From the IMG/VR virus record IMGVR_UViG_3300030104_004019, positions 1 to 33,554 of that record: DNA of 33,554 bases; one strand, 5' to 3'. Numbering within the stretch: the first letter of the stretch is position 1; every line of letters starts with the position of its first letter. The position numbers and the translations under genes were made by a program. Under the pieces are notes generated by a model that was given only the letters and a program-made list of their open reading frames with translations, made no database searches and was not told the origin of the DNA. Below are positions 1 to 7,435 of this stretch, piece after piece. The DNA is from a virus.

Positions 1-425
1 CCTGTCAAAGCACCATCAACAGAAGTTGCGATACGAATACCTGTCTTGTCATTCTCAAATCTTTGTTTTTGGTTCTGGTCTGTTGTCAGATTGTATATGT
101 CGCCAAAATGACTTTTATACCATGGACTGTCAACCAATCTTCTGCACTTGACAGAGTCTCTGATTGATAATGTTAATGCATACGATGCAAACAGAAATTT
201 TTTTGTAGGATCGACTGTCCATGTCCATGCTGGCAGAGCCACTGCAACAGATATTGATTTCATGTGTCTCGGTGGCACATTTATAATCAACCTTTTTATG
301 TCGCCATGAACGACAGCTTGCAAATGTTCACTGATGGCATCTATATGCCAGTTGTCATAAAAGTCTCTTGAAGGTTCAATTATTGGCCAACTACTCTTGG
401 TGAACTCTTTTAATGACCTCTTCAT
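1..425 (-). CDS. terL: Terminase large subunit, N-terminal part (cut by left edge)
   Basis: This is the ATPase end of the DNA-packaging motor; 141 residues are visible and the rest lies outside the window. Translating the reverse strand from the ATG at 425 gives MKRSLKEFTKSSWPIIEPSR, followed by a region NWHIDAI..HLQAVVHGDIKRLIINVPPRHMKS. That region is the typical adenine-binding and Walker A part of phage large terminases (VPPRHMKS being the P-loop variant). It is followed by WTWTVDPTKKFLFASYALTL and RDSVKCRRLVDSPWY, also family signatures. The start overlaps the end of the upstream small-subunit gene by 35 bases, as is common for terS-terL pairs. The nuclease domain is not in the window. 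The family call is secure; the exact start is probable, because no other ATG fits before the conserved region. Confidence 0.9.
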   Translation of the reverse strand, partial: MKRSLKEFTKSSWPIIEPSRDFYDNWHIDAISEHLQAVVHGDIKRLIINVPPRHMKSISVAVALPAWTWTVDPTKKFLFASYALTLSIRDSVKCRRLVDSPWYKSHFGDIYNLTTDQNQKQRFENDKTGIRIATSVDGALT

Positions 426-918
426 CTTCTCTGCTCTCACTTGATTCAATGACAGCATGTTCAAGGACTCTTTCAATTGTGTTGAGATCTCCATCTGATA
501 ACCTCGATATATCTAATACTTTCTTTTCTTCTATTTGTGCTGTAACTTCAACAGCTTTTAAATCTGGCACGCATTTGCCAAGCAATGTCTTTGCAGCCAT
601 GACTCTAAGTTCTGGATCTGCAGAAACTTTACCAACTGTCATCATGCCACCATCATCATTTTTGTAGACAGGAAATATTTCTTTCCCTTGCATAACCTGT
701 GTCAAAAATCCGACAGGATCTGCTTGTCCCATTATCCAGTTGATAGTTGCATTGTGATTCCACTTATAAGGTTTATCTCTCGCAGGTTTTTGATACTTCA
801 TAGGTTCAACTGATTTAAATCTGCCATCCCATGCCTCAGTTTTTATAGGTGGACCATCTTTGACAGGTCTCTGCACCTGCATTTTTGGTGTATTTTTCTC
901 TGATTGGTGTTTTTTCAT
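391..918 (-). CDS. terS: Probable terminase small subunit
   Basis: The 175-residue protein lies directly upstream of terL and overlaps it, the usual place for the DNA-recognition subunit of the packaging motor. The N-terminal half is basic and rich in Pro and Lys. The C-terminal half carries DPELRVMAAKTLLGKCVPDLKAVEV followed by a DISRLSDGDLNTIERVLEHA helix. This LKAVEV plus 'LSDxDLxxIExxL' arrangement is what I recall from small terminase subunits of marine and alphaproteobacterial phages. A clear helix-turn-helix is not obvious. The ATG at 918 has no strong ribosome site and the upstream stretch is very AT-rich. Function rests on position plus the C-terminal pattern; it could be another packaging accessory protein. 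Confidence 0.62.
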   Translation of the reverse strand: MKKHQSEKNTPKMQVQRPVKDGPPIKTEAWDGRFKSVEPMKYQKPARDKPYKWNHNATINWIMGQADPVGFLTQVMQGKEIFPVYKNDDGGMMTVGKVSADPELRVMAAKTLLGKCVPDLKAVEVTAQIEEKKVLDISRLSDGDLNTIERVLEHAVIESSESREDEEVIKRVHQE

Positions 919-984
919 GTCAAAATGTTAATTTTGTTAATATTTTTAAAAATTAAGTGTCAGACAATTATATACTTATTTTTA

Positions 985-1015
985 CAAAAAAGAAAAGCCA
1001 GAAATTAATCTGGCT
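985..1015 (-). terminator. Rho-independent terminator after the 1069-1650 gene
   Basis: On the minus strand a 6-bp stem AGCCAG/CTGGCT (996-1001 with 1010-1015, loop of 8) is followed by TTTCTTTTTTG. It sits about 50 bases beyond the stop at 1069. It separates the leftward gene behind the 1650 promoter from terS. Just past it, at 967-972, the minus strand reads TATAAT, a possible -10 box for the terS-terL operon with only a weak -35 (TTTCTT) 17 bases away. Confidence 0.75.
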
Positions 1016-1068
1016 CAACTTTATTACTTATTATGAGGATTACATGCGTAATAATTTATTATAACTTA

Positions 1069-1650
1069 CTAAAAGTTATAATCATAAAACTTTCTGGGAT
1101 TACATGACAGGATGTGACGACCATTTTTTGATTTCCAAGATCCATCTTTTTGTCTCCTAATGGTAATCGCATCTGCAGTTGGATCTGAAACAATAGACCA
1201 CTTCTGATCACCTTGATTAACAACATGACCACAAAAACCTCCAGGAGCAACTTTCTTCTTCCACTCACCTTGCATAGCAATCATAGGACGAACATACATA
1301 GTTTTAACAGATGCTATTCTAACAATCTCATATGGTTGAATATCAGTATACATGTGTAAATTTGCATATTTATAAAATACAGGATGAACAACAAACTCTG
1401 GCTCAACCTTTTCAAAACCTTGTTTATTTAAAAAAGTAATATCAGAAACATCCTCTGGATTTAAGTTCTCAAGGAAGTCAATGGCATCTTTCTCGTTGTG
1501 AAACCTCAAAGCATCAGCATCGTGAATCACTCCAACTAAAACATCTTTATGAGGAGCAGTCCCAACAAACTTTGCTTCCTCAAACCACTTCTTGACATCA
1601 CCATTTACAATAACATCAACATTAAATTTAATAAAATAATTTTTTAACAT
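1069..1650 (-). CDS. Conserved phage protein of unknown function (FYDYNF C-terminus)
   Basis: This 193-residue protein is the only leftward gene in the control region and has its own copy of the repeated promoter and a GAGAAAGGA ribosome site. The C-terminal 90 residues contain MYVRPMIAMQGEWKKKVAPGG, then GHVVNQGDQKWSIVSDP, a basic IRRQKDGSWK segment and the ending RKFYDYNF. I recognise this GGF.GH..NQ..QKW / FYDYNF pattern as a recurring uncharacterised domain of phage and plasmid proteins. The N-terminal 100 residues are not recognised. There are no membrane segments or signal peptide. Divergent early expression opposite the main arm suggests an early regulatory or host-directed role, but that is inference. 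Confidence 0.7.
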   Translation of the reverse strand: MLKNYFIKFNVDVIVNGDVKKWFEEAKFVGTAPHKDVLVGVIHDADALRFHNEKDAIDFLENLNPEDVSDITFLNKQGFEKVEPEFVVHPVFYKYANLHMYTDIQPYEIVRIASVKTMYVRPMIAMQGEWKKKVAPGGFCGHVVNQGDQKWSIVSDPTADAITIRRQKDGSWKSKNGRHILSCNPRKFYDYNF

Positions 1651-1656
1651 AATAAA

Positions 1657-1711
1657 TTTCCTTTCTCAGTTATATATAGTATCGCATAAGATGGCAGGAA
1701 AGTAAAGTAAA
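1657..1711 (-). promoter_or_regulatory. Repeated promoter cassette, copy 1 (leftward)
   Basis: Read on the minus strand: TTTACTTTACT with the -35-like TTTACT at 1706-1701, a 19-base spacer, then TACTAT at 1681-1676, a short leader and GAGAAAGGAAA (1667-1657) before the ATG at 1650. It drives the leftward unknown gene. It matches the other four copies in spacing and in the GATACTAT core. Confidence 0.75.
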
Positions 1712-1899
1712 AAGTGAAAAAAGATTAAAAGATCCCAAACACTGGTTAACGAAACCATTAACTTTTGACATTGGGGTCGACCTATAACTTATTGTAATCA
1801 ATAAACTTTTCTGCCCATGAACCCAGTGTTACCAGTCTTCCCTAAATTTTTACAAAGAAATATTTTTTCTGATTTCTCTCCTTATATATACTTTTCTTC

Positions 1900-1949
1900 T
1901 TTACTATTTTAGAATAATATAAGATACTATAAATCCATTTGAGAAAGGA
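1900..1949 (+). promoter_or_regulatory. Repeated promoter cassette, copy 2 (rightward)
   Basis: TTTACT (1900-1905), 19 bases, TACTAT (1925-1930), then GAGAAAGGA (1941-1949) and the ATG at 1958. It lacks the doubled TTTACTTTACT and the GGCCAGAA spacer core of other copies, so it is the most divergent copy. It heads the long rightward arm. Confidence 0.75.
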
Positions 1950-1957
1950 AACCATTT

Positions 1958-2569
1958 ATGAATACAGATATCAGATTATTTCATGGCACAAGTAAAAAGC
2001 ATCTTGATTCAATATTAAGAAGAGGATTACAACCAAGAGGAACTAATCCATCCAACTGGGAAGACTTCCCATCAGCACCTGACAGAGTTTATCTGACAAG
2101 GTCATATGCAATATTCTTTGCAATCAAATCAGCTTACCTCACCAACACTGATCCTGTTATCATTGAAGTAGATGTCCAGGACAATTTAGTTGCTGACGAA
2201 GATTATCTTGCTCAATGTAAATGGAAAGATAAAGAATTAAATTTTTTACAGGATAAAAGTTTAGAAGATAAAACTTTGTATTGGAAGATAAGATCTCCAG
2301 CTTATCCAATGATGGCTGAACACTCATTAAATAAATTAGGTAACTGTTGCCACATGGGAACAATAAAACCAAAACAAATAAAAAGCTGGATGTCATTCAG
2401 AAAAGATAATCAGATAGCACTCAGCCATGATCCAACAATAACAATTCAGAACTTCTTCTTGCTCGGTCAAGGTTACATAAACTCTCTACAAAAGTTCTTT
2501 GACAGTTATGGTAAGCAAGGCAAGATGTGGGAAGAGTTTGATAAATTAATAGAGTTAAACAATGCCTAA
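1958..2569 (+). CDS. ADP-ribosyltransferase-like protein (Arr/DarT/Tpt1-type fold)
   Basis: This 203-residue protein is the first gene of the rightward arm. Its N-terminus reads LFHGTSKKHLDSILRRGLQP: a His in HGT (His9) followed by a 'L..IL..GL.P' helix. This is the entry strand and helix of ADP-ribosyltransferases such as rifampin transferase Arr, DarT and Tpt1. It is followed by DRVYLTRSYAIFFA (Tyr45 in YLT), then the strand PVIIEVDV and ADEDYL (Asp80 or Glu81), giving a plausible H-Y-D/E NAD-binding triad. The remaining 120 residues are helical, charged and unrecognised. Known phage ARTs (T4 Alt, ModA, ModB) modify host RNA polymerase or translation proteins, and first-gene position under an early promoter fits a similar job. 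Fold from motif reading is fairly convincing; substrate is unknown. An Arr-like resistance or DarT-like DNA-modifying activity is also possible. Confidence 0.62.
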   Translation: MNTDIRLFHGTSKKHLDSILRRGLQPRGTNPSNWEDFPSAPDRVYLTRSYAIFFAIKSAYLTNTDPVIIEVDVQDNLVADEDYLAQCKWKDKELNFLQDKSLEDKTLYWKIRSPAYPMMAEHSLNKLGNCCHMGTIKPKQIKSWMSFRKDNQIALSHDPTITIQNFFLLGQGYINSLQKFFDSYGKQGKMWEEFDKLIELNNA

Positions 2570-2930
2570 AGTATTTGTAGTCAACAGACCAATAAGAAAT
2601 AAATTCGGATGGACACCTGACTTGAGTGATGCATCTCGCTATGGTTCAATTGAAATAGTTTTTGAACCTGATGATAATCCTCAGTTTGTTCCATCTCCAA
2701 TGATAATGAAAGCAAGAAAGATAATGAAAGACTTCTCGCCAGAGGACTACATTCTCTGGCCAGGAGGAGGAGACCCAATAGCAGTGATGATAGTATGCAT
2801 GATTGCTAGTGAGTTCTCTCCAGTGGTGCGTGTCCTTAGATGGGAACGCAATCTAGACAAAGGTGACAGGGATAGAAGACAAGGTTGGTACATGCCTGTT
2901 GCTTTAAATTTAAGAAAGGAAATAGCATGA
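2562..2930 (+). CDS. Conserved phage hypothetical protein
   Basis: This 122-residue protein overlaps the ART-like gene by 8 bases. It starts PKVFVVNRPIRNKFG and has a central 'DYILWPGGGDPIAVMIVCMIAS' segment. It ends with VRVLRWERNLDKGDRDRRQGWYMPVALNLRK. I recall this layout (a 'D.Y.L..GDP.A......A' helix followed by V+VL+W+R) from uncharacterised phage proteins near replication genes, but no function is known to me. There are no catalytic motifs, cysteines in pairs or signal peptide. The 'VMIVCMIAS' stretch is hydrophobic but too short for a membrane helix. Cotranscription with the genes on both sides is likely because stop and start codons overlap. Confidence 0.7.
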   Translation: MPKVFVVNRPIRNKFGWTPDLSDASRYGSIEIVFEPDDNPQFVPSPMIMKARKIMKDFSPEDYILWPGGGDPIAVMIVCMIASEFSPVVRVLRWERNLDKGDRDRRQGWYMPVALNLRKEIA

Positions 2931-3514
2931 GTGAAATAAATCTGCTTGATGATGTAGCACCTGCATCAAATGAACTAGGTGCAATTTCTGATATGGCACA
3001 ACAGATGTATGATCTTCAAGAGGAGATTATGAAACTGGAACTGTCATTGAAACAAAAGAAGCAGGATCTCGATAAGTTGGCTACTCAAGACCTTCCAGAC
3101 CTAATGCAAGAACTGAATCTCAAAGACTTTACTCTTAACAATGGAGCAAAGGTTACAGTTGATGATGTGCTCAGTGGTTCAATACCATCAGCAAGTTCTA
3201 TACTTAGAGCAAAAGGTGAAGACAAGATGGAGAAAGAGATGCGCCAAGAACAATGCTTTGATTGGCTCAGAGCCAATGGTGGTTCAGATTTAATCAAGAG
3301 CAATGTTGAGGTTCAATTCGGTCGTGATGAAGATAAGTTGTGCAATGACTTTACAAAAGAGTTGCAGGACAGATCTATTCATTACAGAAGAGCAGTGGGA
3401 GTCCATCCAGCTACTCTCAATTCATTTTTAAAAGAAAAGATTGAGAATGGTTCAAATGTTCCCAGAGATACTTTCAAATTGTTTGAAGGTCGTAAAGCCA
3501 AAATAAGGAGATAA
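2927..3514 (+). CDS. Conserved phage protein with N-terminal coiled coil, next to SSB
   Basis: The ATG at 2927 is preceded by AAGAAAGGA and overlaps the previous stop as ATGA, so it is preferred over the in-frame ATG at 2885. The product is 195 residues. Residues about 20-60 are a heptad-like stretch (QMYDLQEEIMKLELSLKQKK) predicted to form a coiled coil. Then come 'LPDLMQELNLKDFTLNNGAKV', a conserved CFDWLRANGGSDLIK segment, and VHPATLNSFLKEKIENG near the end, with a basic tail GRKAKIRR. This is a recurring phage family of unknown function that sits beside single-strand binding proteins, so a role in replication or recombination is likely. No enzymatic motif is visible. Confidence 0.75.
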   Translation: MSEINLLDDVAPASNELGAISDMAQQMYDLQEEIMKLELSLKQKKQDLDKLATQDLPDLMQELNLKDFTLNNGAKVTVDDVLSGSIPSASSILRAKGEDKMEKEMRQEQCFDWLRANGGSDLIKSNVEVQFGRDEDKLCNDFTKELQDRSIHYRRAVGVHPATLNSFLKEKIENGSNVPRDTFKLFEGRKAKIRR

Positions 3515-3517
3515 ACT

Positions 3518-4306
3518 ATGGCAAATGAAGTAAAGAAAAAAGAGTCAACTGAAATCGTTGACATTAACTTACTGCTTGAGGATGCTGAAGCAGGACACAA
3601 CATGTCTAATGATGACATGATGATACCAAGACTGAGGATATTACAAGATGGATCTCCTCAAGTTAAAAAGAGAGATGGAGCATATGTTGATGGTGCTGAG
3701 CCAGGACATATCTTTGATAATGTTTCTCGTCAAGTCTATGATGGTGAAAAAGGCATCATGGTTGTTCCTGTAACTTACAGAGGAACTTACATTGAATGGA
3801 AACCAGACAGAGGTGGACTGGTCGGAGATCGTGGACCAAACTATGATACCTCAGAATGCAAAGCAAATGAAAAAGGTAAGTTGTTTCTTCCTAATGGTAA
3901 TGAGGTTGTCAGAACAAATGAATACTTTGTGTTCGTTGTTGATGATGATGGAGTGTATTCGCCAGCACTTATATCAATGTCATCCTCAGGTTTGAAGAAA
4001 AGTAAACGATGGAACTCAATGATAAATCGTTTGCAGATTCCTCATCCCAATGGAACTGGTACAATCAATCCAGCAATGTTCTGGACTGCTTACAGATTAA
4101 CATCAGTGCCAGAGAGTAATGACGATGGCTCATGGATGAACTGGGAAGTTGAAATGTGCTTTGATGCAAAATCAGGTGGGATACTGGCCAATCTTCCGAC
4201 AGGAAAAGATATCTATCTCGAGTCAAGAAACTTTAGAAATAAAGTAAAAGATGGTGATATCAAAGTGTCTGCAGATGATTCGCAAGATACCAATGATGAT
4301 TTCTAA
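3518..4306 (+). CDS. Probable single-stranded DNA-binding protein
   Basis: The 262-residue protein has the segment MMIPRLRILQDGSPQVK, then GAEPGHIFDN, GIMVVPVTYRGTYIEW and SSGLKKSKRWNSMINRL. I associate this series with a conserved phage protein often annotated as SSB-like. The decisive visible feature is the C-terminus: a basic core is followed by SADDSQDTNDDF, an acidic tail ending in Phe. Such a tail is how bacterial SSB and T7 gp2.5 recruit partner proteins. It lies between the coiled-coil protein and the primase, consistent with a replication module. Ribosome site AAGGAG precedes the ATG. The fold cannot be confirmed by eye; it might be a recombination accessory protein instead. Confidence 0.6.
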   Translation: MANEVKKKESTEIVDINLLLEDAEAGHNMSNDDMMIPRLRILQDGSPQVKKRDGAYVDGAEPGHIFDNVSRQVYDGEKGIMVVPVTYRGTYIEWKPDRGGLVGDRGPNYDTSECKANEKGKLFLPNGNEVVRTNEYFVFVVDDDGVYSPALISMSSSGLKKSKRWNSMINRLQIPHPNGTGTINPAMFWTAYRLTSVPESNDDGSWMNWEVEMCFDAKSGGILANLPTGKDIYLESRNFRNKVKDGDIKVSADDSQDTNDDF

Positions 4307-4307
4307 T

Positions 4308-4376
4308 TCTACTCCAAATAAAATTTTGCCTTAATTTTTAAAGAGTAGATGTTGTGGGGAGTAACTTCCCCACAGC
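4308..4376. promoter_or_regulatory. Two inverted repeats in the SSB-primase gap, including a 10-bp hairpin
   Basis: The outer repeat is TCTACTC (4308-4314) with GAGTAGA (4343-4349). The inner hairpin is GTTGTGGGGA (4351-4360) pairing with TCCCCACAGC (4367-4376), ten pairs with one G-U and a 6-base loop. No U-tract follows, so it is not a standard terminator. It lies 17 bases before the primase ATG (4394) and covers the region just after an alternative ATG at 4349. It may mark an RNA cleavage site, attenuate downstream translation, or bind a protein. Confidence 0.55.
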
Positions 4377-4393
4377 TTAATTGTGAGGATAAG

Positions 4394-5923
4394 ATGGCGA
4401 TTGAAGAAAGGTTTATGAACCTGTTTAGAGGATACGAACTTGCTCATGGGCAGTATCGTGTTCAGACAACAGAGGCAGATGGCAAGAAGTCTGGCAGAGC
4501 ATTAACAATAAGTGAGCCAGCAACAATAGTAAATTTTAAAGAACATTTAAATGGTGGCGAATATATATTAGGTGTCATCATGTTAAAGAAAAACAACTCA
4601 TGTAACTTTGGTGTGATTGATATAGATATTCGTGGCAGTGGTAAGCTGAATGAAAGTCTTGAGAGTCTTGAAAAGAAAATAAGAAACACTCCATTAATAC
4701 TTTGCAGAAGTAAGTCTGGTGGTGCTCACTTATATTTATTTGCAGATCCAGAGATTGCTGCAGTTGATATGGTAAACAAGTTGAATGAGTATGCAGCACA
4801 TTTAGGTTATGGTGGTGCTGAGATCTTCCCCAAGCAGATCTCTCGTGCTAATGATAGAGACAGAGGGAACTGGATTAACCTTTGTTACTGGGATGGTGAC
4901 AAGACTGAAAGATATGCAATCAGCAATGGCAAGAAGTTAAGTCTTATGCAGTTTGTAAAGTTAGCTGAAGAAAAGACAGCCACACACGATGAACTCATGA
5001 AGTCCAGCTTTAAATTAGTTGAACACTTCAAGGATGGTCCACCATGTCTGCAGCACATAATGACGATGGGATTCCCTGAAGGTGGTCGCAACAGTTCATT
5101 ATTTAATGTTGGTGTTTACTTTAGAAAAAAGAATCCAGACGACTGGCAAGAGGATCTGATGAAGTTTAATTATGAACATGTTGATGAACCACTGCCAGCA
5201 ACAGAAATAAATGGACTGATAAAAGCAGTCTTAAAAAAAGATTATGCATACACCTGTAAACAAGCACCAATATGTAACTACTGTGAACGATCCAAATGTA
5301 TCAAAAGAGACTATGGCATTGGTGGCATTGGTGGTGGTGCAACGATAGAGATAGATGCCATCACTAAATATGAAACTGAGAACAGGTCATCAGTGAGATG
5401 GTACATTGAAGTTCAGGGAGAAAGAATAGAAGTAACAACACAACAGTTACTTGACCAAAGACAATTACAAAAGCTATGTGTTGAAAAGTTAAATAAATGT
5501 CCAAGCACAATGCCTGCAGCAAAATGGGAAACAAGAGTCAATGAACTATTGACAACAGTTGAAGTCATACAAGATCCAGATGATGCAAGTCCACAAGGTC
5601 AGTTTGAAAAGATCCTTGATTCATTCTTAACAGGTAAAGTCCAAGCCAGACAAAAGGATGAAATCATGAATGGTAAGCCATGGCATGACTCTGATGAGAA
5701 CAAAGTTTATTTTAGATCTGAGGATCTTTTTATATTCCTTGAGTCAAGAAGATTTAGATATCCATCCCAGCACCAAGTTTGGTCTTGGCTGAGAACTTTG
5801 GAAGGTGATAGAAAAACATTCAGGATAAAATCCAAGCCAGTGAAAGTTTGGTCAGTGCCTGCACCAGAGTTTTATGATGATGAAGAACTTGATGTGCCAT
5901 CAACAGTTGTGGAGGATTTTTGA
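4394..5923 (+). CDS. Archaeo-eukaryotic-type primase (AEP) with C-terminal cysteine cluster
   Basis: This 509-residue protein probably makes RNA or DNA primers for the phage polymerase. The catalytic strand is FGVIDIDI (Asp76, Asp78), the hhDhD metal-binding motif of AEP primases. It is followed by CRSKSGGAHLYLF with the sxH motif His112, and by AEIFPKQ as in phage and TOTE-type primases. The C-terminal half has GPPCLQHI (Cys218), PEGGRNSSLF, then TCKQAPICNYCERSKC (Cys288, 294, 297, 302). These cysteines could hold zinc or, as in the PriL subunit, an iron-sulfur cluster. The last 190 residues are unrecognised and may contact partners. I chose ATG 4394 because GTGAGG lies just upstream; the ATG at 4349 would add 15 residues across a strong hairpin. 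The stop overlaps the helicase start. Confidence 0.75.
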   Translation: MAIEERFMNLFRGYELAHGQYRVQTTEADGKKSGRALTISEPATIVNFKEHLNGGEYILGVIMLKKNNSCNFGVIDIDIRGSGKLNESLESLEKKIRNTPLILCRSKSGGAHLYLFADPEIAAVDMVNKLNEYAAHLGYGGAEIFPKQISRANDRDRGNWINLCYWDGDKTERYAISNGKKLSLMQFVKLAEEKTATHDELMKSSFKLVEHFKDGPPCLQHIMTMGFPEGGRNSSLFNVGVYFRKKNPDDWQEDLMKFNYEHVDEPLPATEINGLIKAVLKKDYAYTCKQAPICNYCERSKCIKRDYGIGGIGGGATIEIDAITKYETENRSSVRWYIEVQGERIEVTTQQLLDQRQLQKLCVEKLNKCPSTMPAAKWETRVNELLTTVEVIQDPDDASPQGQFEKILDSFLTGKVQARQKDEIMNGKPWHDSDENKVYFRSEDLFIFLESRRFRYPSQHQVWSWLRTLEGDRKTFRIKSKPVKVWSVPAPEFYDDEELDVPSTVVEDF

Positions 5924-7380
5924 GACAGGTTGAAATAATATATGGACCACCAGGAACTGGGAAGACAACAGCACTCTTAAATATAGTTGAGACTGCTTTG
6001 GGTCGTGGTGTTAAGCCAGAGAGGATTGCATATCTTGCATTCACTCGTAAAGCTGCAAATGAAGCAATAGAAAGAGCCATGGCAAAGTTTAATCTTGATG
6101 AAGACAGGTTTCCATATTTTAGAACATTACACTCAATGGCATTCAAGCAACTAGGAATAAGAAGAGATGAAGTCATGACAGACTCTCATTTTAAAAACCT
6201 TGGCAAGTTATTGGGAGTGCAGTTCAAAGGAATATACGATGAGGATCTAGGTTTGCATCTTGGTGATGGACTTGGAGACAAATGTGCAAGAGTAGACTCT
6301 CTGGCCAGAATTAACATTCGTCCAATAGCAGAACAATATGCCTTTACACCTATGAATGATTTGACATTGCACGCAGTTAAACAATTCAGCAATGCTTTAC
6401 AACATTACAAAAAAGAAAGAGGTCTATTTGATTTCACAGATATGCTTGAGAACTGTCAGTCAGCATTAGATGTTGACATATGTATATTTGATGAGGCACA
6501 GGATCTTTCCTCACTTCAATTTAGCATGGCAATAAAACTTTCAAAACTTGCATCAGAAGTTTACATAGCAGGTGATGATGACCAAGCAATATTTAGTTGG
6601 GCAGGAGCAGATGTTAAAAAGTTCTTGAACCTTAATGGCTCAAAGAGAGTATTGCCAATGAGTTACAGGATACCAGCAACTGTCCACAGATTAGCCAACG
6701 ACATAGCATCCAGGATAAAACATAGAGTTCCCAAGCATTGGTCACCAAGAGAAGAGAAAGGCAATGTTGAATATGTTGTCGATGAACATCAGATAAATTA
6801 CAAAGGTGCAGGAACATGGATGCTTCTTTGCAGGTCTAAATATTTATTGAACAGGTTTAAAAAAGCTGTAAGACTTCAGGGATATGCTTATTCAATCAAT
6901 GGTAAAAGTTCTCTTGAGTCAGATGCAACCAAAGCAATAGAAGACTGGGAGAAGATAAGGAAAGGCAAAGAACTCTCTCAACACAGCACATCTAACCTGT
7001 CACATTTTATATATAAGAAAATAAAAGTCAAAAGAACTACACCATCAAAGTTTGAGGATCTAGGATTGCCAGAGGGATCTGAGAACAAAGACTGGATGGA
7101 AGTGTTGAGAGGAATACCATCAGACGAAAGAGAATACATAAGGTCATGTCTTAGGAATGGTGAGAAGTTTTCTGACAAACCAAGAATAACAATATCAACA
7201 ATCCACCAGAGCAAAGGTGGAGAAGCAGACAATGTTGTATTAATAACTGACATGGGAAGATTAAGCTGGGAAGCACTTGGCACAGATGAAGAACAAAGAG
7301 TTTGGTATGTGGCCATAACAAGAACAAGAAAGAATTTATTTATTGTAAGACCAAGAGGTCTGAGGCATTTTGCGATATGA
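5920..7380 (+). CDS. UvrD/Rep-type superfamily 1 DNA helicase (TTG start)
   Basis: This 486-residue ATP-dependent helicase carries all family motifs in order. Walker A is YGPPGTGKTT at residues 8-17, motif Ia AFTRKAANEA, and Walker B ICIFDEAQDL. Motif III is AGDDDQAIFSWAGA, motif IV MSYRIPATV, motif V ISTIHQSKGGEADNVVL, and motif VI VWYVAITRTRKNLF. It would unwind DNA during replication or repair. It is shorter than UvrD (about 720), with reduced 1B/2B inserts. The start is TTG at 5920, supported by GGAGG five bases upstream and by the TTGA overlap with the primase stop; no ATG lies before the P-loop. Codon use is like its neighbours. It ends an operon: an AT-rich terminator-like hairpin and a new promoter follow. 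Confidence 0.92.
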   Translation: MRQVEIIYGPPGTGKTTALLNIVETALGRGVKPERIAYLAFTRKAANEAIERAMAKFNLDEDRFPYFRTLHSMAFKQLGIRRDEVMTDSHFKNLGKLLGVQFKGIYDEDLGLHLGDGLGDKCARVDSLARINIRPIAEQYAFTPMNDLTLHAVKQFSNALQHYKKERGLFDFTDMLENCQSALDVDICIFDEAQDLSSLQFSMAIKLSKLASEVYIAGDDDQAIFSWAGADVKKFLNLNGSKRVLPMSYRIPATVHRLANDIASRIKHRVPKHWSPREEKGNVEYVVDEHQINYKGAGTWMLLCRSKYLLNRFKKAVRLQGYAYSINGKSSLESDATKAIEDWEKIRKGKELSQHSTSNLSHFIYKKIKVKRTTPSKFEDLGLPEGSENKDWMEVLRGIPSDEREYIRSCLRNGEKFSDKPRITISTIHQSKGGEADNVVLITDMGRLSWEALGTDEEQRVWYVAITRTRKNLFIVRPRGLRHFAI

Positions 7381-7403
7381 ATAAGTCTTTGTTATCATTG
7401 AAT

Positions 7404-7435
7404 AAAAAAATTATTTCTTCAGAAATAAAATTTTT
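7404..7435 (+). terminator. AT-rich terminator after the helicase
   Basis: The stem is TTATTTCT (7411-7418) with AGAAATAA (7421-7428), loop TC, followed by AATTTTT and preceded by a run of seven A. The stem is all A-T except one pair, so efficiency may be modest. It sits directly upstream of promoter copy 3. Confidence 0.5.

Larger units (their letters stand above)
1651..1957. other. Divergent control region with nested inverted repeats
   Basis: These 307 bases hold no gene. Both edges carry an outward promoter (separate entries). Between them lie AACACTGG (1738-1745) and its inverted partner CCAGTGTT (1823-1830), 77 bases apart. An overlapping pair is ACTGGTTAAC (1741-1750) against GTTACCAGT (1828-1836, inverted with one base missing). 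There is also GTTAA/TTAAC (1745-1749/1758-1762), the 8-bp palindrome GGTCGACC (1775-1782), and the hairpin TTATTG-TAAT-CAATAA (1789-1804). Very AT-rich DNA follows to 1900. This looks like an operator cluster or a replication origin; no iteron array is seen and the choice is open. Confidence 0.5.

Noticed and set aside
1735-1840. Possible tRNA or structured RNA between the divergent promoters
   Set aside because: No TTCRANYC T-loop, CCA end or cloverleaf pairing fits on either strand; the repeats look like operator sites instead.
4349-4393. Upstream ATG that would lengthen the primase by 15 residues
   Set aside because: The added stretch spans a 10-bp hairpin and has a poor ribosome site, while ATG 4394 has GTGAGG just upstream.
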